Shown one piece after another: positions 16,700-24,008 of a stretch of 64,000 nt of DNA. This DNA is from Ga0077555 sp964500805 (GTDB lineage Bacteria; Pseudomonadota; Alphaproteobacteria; Rhizobiales; Hyphomicrobiaceae). Position numbers and translations under genes: made by a program. A model generated the notes under the pieces. It was not told where the DNA came from and ran no database searches. It saw only the letters and a program-made list of their open reading frames with translations. Position 1 is the first letter of the stretch; each line of letters starts with the position of its first letter. Location: assembly GCA_964500805.1 (NCBI GenBank), contig CAZCQH010000027.1, positions 7,419 through 71,418 of the forward strand, written 5' to 3'.

Positions 16700-18076
16700 A
16701 TGCTTGTTGGACGGTACACCAGCCTTATCCTGCTGCTATTGGGATTCGCCGGTCTCCTCGTGCCGGGTCAAGCGGCGGCCCTGGATGCGGACACTGTACT
16801 CCTGAACCCGGAGCGGTTTGCAGTTCAGACAGGGCGGTTCTCGCGATTTGCCGCTTTCCAGGCCAAGCTTCAGGAAGCCCTATCGCGGTGCGGCGAACGT
16901 GAAAGTTCGGTAGTGCCTGTTGGCGAGGCGCCGAGTGGAAAGCTGGATCGCGCAACTAGCGCAGGCATCCAGCGTTTGCGAGAGTGTAGAAGGCTTGGCA
17001 AGGATCCGCGCGCAAACGGGTTTGGCGGTGGCGCAATAACAGTCGGTGTGTGGCGCTCGGTCATGGGTCAGGAGCCTCTGCCGACTGTTGAGGAGAGGGC
17101 GAAGGCACTTGTGCTTTCATTCGAAGCGACGGATTTCGGCGACGCGCCAGAATGGAACCTGTGCCAAGACGGAACCAAGGCCAGCCATGGCCCCTCCAAT
17201 CGAAGGCGCGGCGCGTTTCGTTGCTTCAACGAATCGGATCCATGCTCTTTTCTTACTTGGGGGCCGCGGGGAGCAACTGCGGGATCCGGACGCGAGATCC
17301 AGTACATTCTTTGGCTATTGACTGAGCGCGATCCTGCTCTGCTCAAACGTACCTTCGGCTCCGAGTACGACAGCATGCTGCGCTTCATCAGGCTCAAGGG
17401 AGGAGAGCCGGGCCGATGCAGCGGCGATATTCCTCTCAAGAAATTCGTCTGCGCCATCTGGATCAACAGCACCAGGCGACAGGCATGGGAGACGGCCTTC
17501 GCATCGCTCGGACATGCCGAGGTAACGCGCCAAGCTTACGACCAGATCTATGCGCTCCGCGAGTTCGACGGAGGAAAATTCGAAAGCTTCTATGATCTGT
17601 GGAAGCAGCTCGGCCTCACGCCGAGTGAGGTCGACTACGCGTTCTTCATCGACCGGATCACCCACCTGGGCGGGCCCCCAGAAGCGCAACCCTCCTTCGT
17701 AGGCGAGATGTCCAGATGTATCGGAGGGGAAACGGTTGCACTCTCGCGCAATGCCGCGGCGCGGCGTTGCCTGGGACGTCTGCAGCTACGTTCGAGCCAG
17801 GCTACTCTGCGCATGGGGCGTGATGTTGCGTACTATCTCGACTCCTATCCGGAAGGCAGCCTGTCAGCCGCTGAGATCGAGGCATGGGGTGGATACATCC
17901 CGCTCAGCGCGACGTTCAATCTGGGTCTGTCCGATAGCCGGCCGCACGACCGCCCTGTCGTGGGCACGCTTGCCACGGGCAGCGGTAATTTGCCCAAGGC
18001 CGACGACGTCAGATTGACTCCCGAGGAGTCGACGTCGTGCCCTGCGAATGTCTTGACGCCGGAGCCGCGTCGGTAG
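16700..18076 (+). CDS. exported hypothetical protein, possible peptidoglycan-binding plus lysozyme/chitosanase-like fold
   Basis: A 458-residue protein with a signal peptide ending LVPGQAAALDAD. The ATG with GGAAG upstream is preferred over a GTG six codons earlier. Residues about 48-125 (FQAKLQEALSRCGE, then GKLDRATSAGIQRL) resemble a PG_binding_1 repeat. The middle contains LSFEATDFGDAPEWN followed later by WGPRGATAGSGREIQYIL, a layout reminiscent of lysozyme-superfamily hydrolases such as GH46 chitosanases, with a candidate acid in SFEATD. Several Cys suggest disulfides. It converges on the polysaccharide synthase/deacetylase gene. The fold assignment is tentative. Confidence 0.6.
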   Translation: MLVGRYTSLILLLLGFAGLLVPGQAAALDADTVLLNPERFAVQTGRFSRFAAFQAKLQEALSRCGERESSVVPVGEAPSGKLDRATSAGIQRLRECRRLGKDPRANGFGGGAITVGVWRSVMGQEPLPTVEERAKALVLSFEATDFGDAPEWNLCQDGTKASHGPSNRRRGAFRCFNESDPCSFLTWGPRGATAGSGREIQYILWLLTERDPALLKRTFGSEYDSMLRFIRLKGGEPGRCSGDIPLKKFVCAIWINSTRRQAWETAFASLGHAEVTRQAYDQIYALREFDGGKFESFYDLWKQLGLTPSEVDYAFFIDRITHLGGPPEAQPSFVGEMSRCIGGETVALSRNAAARRCLGRLQLRSSQATLRMGRDVAYYLDSYPEGSLSAAEIEAWGGYIPLSATFNLGLSDSRPHDRPVVGTLATGSGNLPKADDVRLTPEESTSCPANVLTPEPRR

Positions 18077-18113
18077 CTTGCGGCGAATGATGCCGGCGCT
18101 GGCTGACGGTCAC

Positions 18114-21100
18114 TCAAGCAGCCGGAGCTACGTGTCCCGTACGCGCAAGTTTGCCCCAACCCTGAATGGTCCCTTTCAGGGCAGCGAGCGTGACACGGCA
18201 GGACGTGATGTAGAGCAGCTGCCTGTAGAAGAACCGCTGCAGCAGCAGCAGCGGCAGAAGGCGCCAGCCTTGCTCACGGCGATCGATGGTCATGGCCAGC
18301 ACGGCTACACCGAGCTCGATGATCTGGAAGATGATCCAATACTCGCCGACGATGATCAAGCTGGCAGGTACGCCTCCGCTCGGGTCGAGGCGATACGAAT
18401 TGTACGCGGATGCGAGCGACCAGATCAGCATCAGATCGATCAAGGGAGCCACGAGCGTGAAGAAATATTGAAACACGACCAAGTTCGTCAATCCGAACAA
18501 GCCGATACCCGATGGCTTGCGCCGGACCAGAACCATGCGGTTTTTATAGGCGACCTGCAGCATCCCGAACATCCATCGATGCCGCTGCCGCATGAAAGTG
18601 CGCACCGTCTCCGGTGCCTCCGTCAAAGCCACTGCCTCGGGCTCGCACACGACTTTCCAGCCGGCAACCGCGAGCCGTACCGTCGCATCCGAATCTTCCG
18701 CCAGCGTGTCCGACAAGTATCCCCCGACGGCAAGGATCGCCTGCCGGCGCCAGGCACCGATTGCTCCCGGCACAGTCGTGATTCCATTGACGACCTCGAG
18801 CGCGCGACGGTCCAGGTTCTGATTGGTGATGTACTCGATCGCCTGAAACCGCGTGACCAGATTGATCTTGTTGCCGATCGAGACGTAACCAGCGACGGCC
18901 CCGACACTTGGATCGCAGAAATGCCGGAGCAGTTTGCGCAACGCATCAGGTCGGAATACCGTGTCTGCATCGAGCGTGACAATGATGTCGTCGTCCGTTG
19001 CTGCGATCCCGGTGTTCAGTGCCGTGCTTTTCCCGCCGTTCGGCTTGCGGATGACCTGAATTCGCGGGTTGTCGCCATAAAGCTTCTCGACGACGTCGGC
19101 GGTGCCGTCGCTGGAGCCGTCGTCGACGACGATGATTTTGAAGTTGTCGACATCGGAAGCCAGCAACGATGAGATCGACTTCGTAATGACCTGTGCTTCG
19201 TTGTAGGCCGGAATCAGAATCGTGAAGGACTGCGGCATCCAATTGAGGTGGGCTCGCTTGCGGCACTGGATGGTTTGGACGATCGAGAAGCTACCGATCC
19301 AAACCAGCCTGATCGCACCCAAGAAAATGCCGGCGTAAAAGAGAAACTGGGCGAAAGCGCTGGTAGAGCTGACGAGTGAGAATCCCGCCGAATTCAGCTT
19401 CGCAACGACCGCGCCGTCAACTTTGACCGGCGGCATGAGGTCCTCGCGCGACATGCCCAGCAATTCGTGGATCGTCACGAAACGGTAACCGTCGGCCTTG
19501 AGGGTATCGATGATTATCGGCAGCGCGGTGATCGTAGGTGTCCTGCTGCCCCCGGAATCATGAAGCAAGACAACGTTGCCGTCGCGACGGCGAATGCCTT
19601 CAATCGTTCGATCGGCGATTTGACGCGCGAACGGCCGAGCCCAATCCTTCGGATCGACTCCCATGCCGATCGTCACATAACCGAGCCCGCTCGAGATCTT
19701 CAGGGCCTCGGCAGCGTCGATAGTTTGCGGTTCCAGATCACGCGCAAAGGGCGGCCTAAACAGGTGAGTGCGCGCGCCGACTGTCGCCTCGAGCAGACGC
19801 TGAGTAGCGGTGAGCTCGAATTTCAAGTATTCCCCTGGAACCTCCGAGGAGTTCACGTGTGTGAATGTGTGATTGCCGATGTCATGACCGTCCCGGTAAA
19901 TTCTGCGGAGCAAGTCTCCATTGACCACGCCGGCGGAGCCAACGATGAAAAAAGTAGCCTTGGCTCCCTTCTCGGCCAGGATGTCGAGGATCTGAGGCGT
20001 GTAGACAGGATCTGGCCCGTCGTCGAACGTCAAAGCAACGAGTTTGTCATCGCGGTACCCCCTGCGTGTCACGACGGTCGATTTGGGGAACTCCGTGATC
20101 ATCTGATTGATGATCAGTGATGCCATCGCATCGTAGGTCAGCTTGCGCGATCCCACCTTGTGCGCGCCATCGACGCTGAGGACCTCGCCCCTGCCTTTGT
20201 AGAGCACGTCGTAGCCGACGCCGAGTTCCTGAAGCTTCGCCATGCTGTCGGCGGAAGGCGATTTATCGCGGCCGAACGATGCCCAGACGGACGGATCCTC
20301 GGTGCCCAAGCGCCACAACGCAAGTCCCGCCGGCTTGGCCGCCATCGCAGCAGCGATTTGATTGAAGGCTGTCACGCCATCGAGGAACCAGACGGTGTGG
20401 TCGGCGTCGCTCCCCTCATGGCGGTACTTGAAGGTCGGGTTGAGCGATCGTTGGTCGAAGCTCATTTGAGCGCGAGCCTCGGCGAGCAGCTCCCAGGCCT
20501 CCTGCACCGAGATCTCACCGGCTTTTCCGTGACCAGCCCAATCGTAGCCGTATGATCCGACGCTAACGATGAGTTTTTCGGGCGGAATCAGGCGCGCAAT
20601 CCTGTCGACGCGCGATTCGAACCACCCTTGTCCCGCCAGCGGGCCCGGGGCGCCTTGCTCCCCGTGTTCATCATAGGTCATCAAGATGAGCCCGTCGCTC
20701 GCCGTCGCCAATTCCCGATAGTCATAGGCGACATCGTCGACAGGAACTTGCACGAGAAGCTTGCAATTCAACTGGCGCAGGCGTTCGGCCAGTTCCCGCG
20801 TCAGCGTATTGAAGTCCCAGCGGGCTTGCGCAGGAAGCGACTCGAAATCGAGAACCACTCCTTCGAATTTCCCCTCCGCGAGATAGGCCACCACGCCGCC
20901 GATGAACCTCTGGCGAGCTTCAGCCGAGGCTAGCAGGCTTACCACGGCTTTTGCGTCCCATGTCCGCGTTCGGGAATCGTAATTGCTCACATGAGGATAG
21001 ACTTTGAGTGAGCCCGGCTGCTGTGAGAGCCACTGTCGTGCGCGCTTCTCGCTTTCGGCATAGTCGTGCCTTATGTCGCCGCTTGCGCCGTCAAGCTGCA

Positions 21101-21476
21101 ACCATTCGGCGATCAACACGTCGATCTTGTCAGCGTTGCGCTTCAGCGACGAGAAGCTGTTTTCATCCCAAGCCACCAGGTGGGCATAGCGCGTGATGCC
21201 CGCAGCCGTGCTCGCGGCCAATCCTCTGGCGCGCATTGGATCGATCCTGGGCTCGTGAATATTCAGCGCGGCCGGGGACTCCGGTCTCACGAAAGTCCGC
21301 GACGTACCTCCCCACCCAAGGTTCGGAAGGATCGGCGCATACATCGATGTCAAGACGAGGCAGGTCGCCAGAATGCCAACGACGGTGCATGCGAGCCAGA
21401 CGGCCGCCGATACTGCCAGAACCCGCCAACCTCGCGAATCATAAAATATCTGAACCGGGGTATGTTGATGACTCAA
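18114..21476 (-). CDS. trifunctional GH18-like / polysaccharide deacetylase / GT2 synthase
   Basis: A 1120-residue membrane protein. After one helix (17-43) come a periplasmic GH18-like domain (about 95-400, with LDFESL at 209-214), a NodB deacetylase (about 478-680; TFDDGPD 483-489, HTFTH 536-540, RPPF 574-577, LLHD 637-640), a helix (706-735) and a cytoplasmic processive GT2 domain (about 750-975; VVDDGSS 783-789, DAD 836-838, LAED 925-928, QRHRW 964-968), then C-terminal helices. This joins PgaC/NodC-type synthesis with PgaB-type deacetylation, probably of an N-acetylglucosamine polymer. The start is TTG: a stop lies four codons upstream and no earlier start exists. Confidence 0.9.
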   Translation of the reverse strand: MSHQHTPVQIFYDSRGWRVLAVSAAVWLACTVVGILATCLVLTSMYAPILPNLGWGGTSRTFVRPESPAALNIHEPRIDPMRARGLAASTAAGITRYAHLVAWDENSFSSLKRNADKIDVLIAEWLQLDGASGDIRHDYAESEKRARQWLSQQPGSLKVYPHVSNYDSRTRTWDAKAVVSLLASAEARQRFIGGVVAYLAEGKFEGVVLDFESLPAQARWDFNTLTRELAERLRQLNCKLLVQVPVDDVAYDYRELATASDGLILMTYDEHGEQGAPGPLAGQGWFESRVDRIARLIPPEKLIVSVGSYGYDWAGHGKAGEISVQEAWELLAEARAQMSFDQRSLNPTFKYRHEGSDADHTVWFLDGVTAFNQIAAAMAAKPAGLALWRLGTEDPSVWASFGRDKSPSADSMAKLQELGVGYDVLYKGRGEVLSVDGAHKVGSRKLTYDAMASLIINQMITEFPKSTVVTRRGYRDDKLVALTFDDGPDPVYTPQILDILAEKGAKATFFIVGSAGVVNGDLLRRIYRDGHDIGNHTFTHVNSSEVPGEYLKFELTATQRLLEATVGARTHLFRPPFARDLEPQTIDAAEALKISSGLGYVTIGMGVDPKDWARPFARQIADRTIEGIRRRDGNVVLLHDSGGSRTPTITALPIIIDTLKADGYRFVTIHELLGMSREDLMPPVKVDGAVVAKLNSAGFSLVSSTSAFAQFLFYAGIFLGAIRLVWIGSFSIVQTIQCRKRAHLNWMPQSFTILIPAYNEAQVITKSISSLLASDVDNFKIIVVDDGSSDGTADVVEKLYGDNPRIQVIRKPNGGKSTALNTGIAATDDDIIVTLDADTVFRPDALRKLLRHFCDPSVGAVAGYVSIGNKINLVTRFQAIEYITNQNLDRRALEVVNGITTVPGAIGAWRRQAILAVGGYLSDTLAEDSDATVRLAVAGWKVVCEPEAVALTEAPETVRTFMRQRHRWMFGMLQVAYKNRMVLVRRKPSGIGLFGLTNLVVFQYFFTLVAPLIDLMLIWSLASAYNSYRLDPSGGVPASLIIVGEYWIIFQIIELGVAVLAMTIDRREQGWRLLPLLLLQRFFYRQLLYITSCRVTLAALKGTIQGWGKLARTGHVAPAA

Positions 21477-21586
21477 GACCGCTACTCACAAAAATTGGCC
21501 CAGTCGACGCCCGGGGCCATAACTAACTAAACATTAATATGAGACCTCGAATTTGATCTAGTTCAAAGCTCGAGGATAGCTAACGA
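21477..21586. promoter_or_regulatory. AT-rich upstream region of the polysaccharide synthase gene
   Basis: This stretch is clearly lower in GC than its surroundings (for example AACTAACTAAACATTAATAT near 21520) and precedes the minus-strand synthase gene, so it is the likely promoter region. No specific operator could be assigned. Confidence 0.4.
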
Positions 21587-21587
21587 C

Positions 21588-21618
21588 AAAAAGGCTCCGG
21601 CGACATGCGCCGGAGCCT
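21588..21618 (-). terminator. Rho-independent terminator of bcsS
   Basis: On the minus strand an 11-bp perfect stem (AGGCTCCGGCG with CGCCGGAGCCT) closes a 5-nt loop and runs straight into TTTTT, then GTC. It lies 57 bp after the bcsS stop and separates bcsS from the synthase gene downstream on the same strand. Confidence 0.9.
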
Positions 21619-21674
21619 CGAATCGGCAAAAGCGTTCGACTCGACGTTGGCTGATTGCAGCCCTGCGCCGTTGA

Positions 21675-22454
21675 TCAGAAGCTAGTCGAGATGTTGATCC
21701 CGCCGTAGACGCCTTCGCCACCGCCGCTACCCGAACCTGAGGTCCCTGAGCCCGAGTGATCCAGGAACTGATAGCCGGCAGACAGCGTCACCTCGAACGA
21801 GGTCGTCCGCGTCAGATTGACATCGAATGTTGCGAACCCGCCGAACCTATGGGCATCGAACGACTCGTTCCCGAGCACGATCGCTTCCGGACCTAGCGTT
21901 ATGTGGCCAAGATTACCGCCAACCCGTGCCCGAGCCCAATAGCTGTCGAACGCCGTGGAGTAATTGCCGTTGAGAGATGCGAACAGCGGCGATTGCCCGC
22001 GTATTGTCGACCAGTCGGCCGCAACCTTGAATCCGACTTCGCTTCCGCGCACTTTGTTCGAGAAGTCATTGGGCGTCAGGTCATGATGCTGCCAGTCGAC
22101 GCCCACGAATCCGGCGGCCCACCAGTGGTCGCGCGAAAACTTGTAGCCAAGCATGACATCGCCCTGCCAGCCGTCGCCGTCTATTCTGGTGGCGCCACTG
22201 TCATATTCGTAGCCGACGTTGCTGCCGTAGAGGCGCAGCAGGAATCCATCCTTGCCGAAATCACGATTGAGCGCGACGATGGCACCGGTATATGTGTACT
22301 GTGCATCCTTGACGATATCGAAACCTGAGAAGAAGACCCAGGATTTGGCATCTGGCGGGCCGTCGCTGGGGCCGCCTGCGCTCGACGCCGTAGCAGATGC
22401 GATGAGCGCGGCTCCAGCCAGGATCAACATTGGCCCACGAATCGGATTGAACAT
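21675..22454 (-). CDS. bcsS: cellulose biosynthesis protein BcsS family, outer-membrane beta-barrel-like
   Basis: A 259-residue exported protein starting MFNPIRGPM with GGGGGA upstream. The signal peptide ends near SATASSAGG. The mature part alternates short strands, beginning WVFFSGFDIVKDAQYTYTG and ending in an aromatic-terminated strand, GGINISTSF, typical of outer-membrane barrels and BcsS. A Gly/Ser loop (GSGTSGSGSGGG) precedes the last strand. BcsS proteins accompany cellulose and related exopolysaccharide loci in alphaproteobacteria, which supports a polysaccharide role for the adjacent synthase. No bcsAB genes are in the window. Confidence 0.82.
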   Translation of the reverse strand: MFNPIRGPMLILAGAALIASATASSAGGPSDGPPDAKSWVFFSGFDIVKDAQYTYTGAIVALNRDFGKDGFLLRLYGSNVGYEYDSGATRIDGDGWQGDVMLGYKFSRDHWWAAGFVGVDWQHHDLTPNDFSNKVRGSEVGFKVAADWSTIRGQSPLFASLNGNYSTAFDSYWARARVGGNLGHITLGPEAIVLGNESFDAHRFGGFATFDVNLTRTTSFEVTLSAGYQFLDHSGSGTSGSGSGGGEGVYGGINISTSF

Positions 22455-22686
22455 TTGTCCCCCTGTCTTGATGAGCAGACGCCTGATGAGGCGTGCAACA
22501 AGGTGCTCATTTGTCAGAGCTGGAAGTGGTAGTGATTCGGGCTCCTGATCAATGCGGAATACCAAGCACGTGCGGAACGGTGCCCCGTTTCGGAACATTT
22601 TCAGCAGGGCTGTTGTTTCCGCGCTGCGCCGTGTTACCGCAAACTCAGGGCGCCATCAGATTCCGATCTGCAACTTGAGCGGCAGA

Positions 22687-23097
22687 TTATCGCAAGCGTT
22701 GGGCGAGAGTCGCGGTCCGCAACCGCAATAACGTCTCCACGACCGACAGCACAGCTATGGATGCCGATCCGAGAAGAAGCGAGACTGCCGAGCTTTCAGT
22801 CAGCTCGACCGGGAAGATCGCCGCCAGCCAGGCTGCGGCGTACCCACTTACCGCAGTCAAAACGAGGCTCAATGCTGCAACTGCAACGGCCGCCATGCGA
22901 TGTTCGCCGCGGCACCAAGCAGCAAGACCGCCAAGTCCGATGAAGCCGGTCACGGCGTGACTGAAGAGCACAATTGCCAGAACTGGTATGAACCATCCTC
23001 TGGCTCCGGATGGCTCGCTCGCGCTGCCCACAACCGCGGTGCAGTAGATTGCCGCGCCCAGAAGCACGGCCCACCCAGGATACCTCATCAAGTTCAC
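22687..23097 (-). CDS. hypothetical membrane protein, four helices
   Basis: A 136-residue, very hydrophobic protein with about four membrane helices: WAVLLGAAIYCTAVVG, WFIPVLAIVLFSHAVTGFIG, AVAVAALSLVLTAVSGYAAA and a C-terminal AVSLLLGSASIAVLSVV. The start is a GTG, or an ATG three codons later; neither has a strong ribosome binding site. No family was recognised. It lies between the BcsS gene and a Tat-exported VOC protein on the same strand but with wide gaps, so an operon link is weak. Confidence 0.6.
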   Translation of the reverse strand: MNLMRYPGWAVLLGAAIYCTAVVGSASEPSGARGWFIPVLAIVLFSHAVTGFIGLGGLAAWCRGEHRMAAVAVAALSLVLTAVSGYAAAWLAAIFPVELTESSAVSLLLGSASIAVLSVVETLLRLRTATLAQRLR

Positions 23098-23201
23098 CAG
23101 CAGTTCGAGACGTGGTGGACAAGTGGCGCTCGAGCCGGAGGCGAGTCAATTTTGCAGAGATCGAAAGCTGTGGATTGCCCCACCAGGTGATGTGCGGAGA
23201 C

Positions 23202-23762
23202 TTAGAGTGGCGCCGCCAGGCCAACCGCTATCCCGTCAGTATCGGCAACGACAGCCAAACGTGCCGATCCCGGCACCTCAAATGGCGGAATCAGGAGTGC
23301 GCCGCCACTCGCGATCGCCTTGGCAACCGCGGCATCGACGTCAGGCACCTGGAAATAGACGACCCACGTAGGCTTCGTCTTTCCAGGGGCGTCGGGAGAC
23401 GCGAGCATGCCGCCCGCCACCTCGCTGTTTGACGTCAGGAACAGCAAGTACGCGGCTTCTCCGGTTTTCGGCGGCCTGGAACTGTCGGCCATTGCCACCG
23501 TCTTGGTCGTCCAACCCATGACCGAGGAATAGAACTGGGCTGCCTTTCCCAGATCGGATGCAACCAGTTCGGTCCACCACGTTGTGCCAATTCCGGAATC
23601 GGACGGGTCCGGCGCCTTCGCTGCTTTGGCCTTGGGGGACAGCGACACGGATAAGCCCGTTGCGACGACACCCCCTAGCGTCCGCAGCAACCGGCGGCGT
23701 CCCAACTTTCGGGCTGATCCGCCATGCAAGCCACTTGCAATTCGACTCTTGTGTCCGCTCAT
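23202..23762 (-). CDS. Tat-exported VOC/glyoxalase-fold protein
   Basis: A 186-residue protein. The N-terminus carries a twin-arginine-like signal (GRRRLLRTLGGVVATGLSVS) ending near KAKAAK. The mature part is a single VOC module starting TTWWTELVASDLGKAAQFY and ending AVVADTDGIAVGLAAPL, so a dimer would be needed for the full glyoxalase fold. The start is taken at MSGHKSR; upstream ATGs exist but have no better binding site. Export of a VOC protein by Tat is unusual, since Tat substrates normally carry a folded cofactor or metal. Substrate unknown. Confidence 0.8.
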   Translation of the reverse strand: MSGHKSRIASGLHGGSARKLGRRRLLRTLGGVVATGLSVSLSPKAKAAKAPDPSDSGIGTTWWTELVASDLGKAAQFYSSVMGWTTKTVAMADSSRPPKTGEAAYLLFLTSNSEVAGGMLASPDAPGKTKPTWVVYFQVPDVDAAVAKAIASGGALLIPPFEVPGSARLAVVADTDGIAVGLAAPL

Positions 23763-24008
23763 CTTGCAAAACCGGAGGTCGAGGGGCTTCTCGGCAGGTC
23801 CCGCCATCAAGCTGGTGACGCCGGGGGCCATTCACATAGCAAGTCCACGTAGCAAGAACTGTGCCGCGGCGCTACATCGCCGAGCGTAGTCCGCCTGGTC
23901 GAAACGGCGGCGGCCGGTACCTGCCGTGAAATCGATTCTTCTGGCCGCTGTCAACGCGCTGTTGCTAACATCGCCGCTGATGGGCGGTCGGGCGGAGTAG
24001 ATTGCAGC

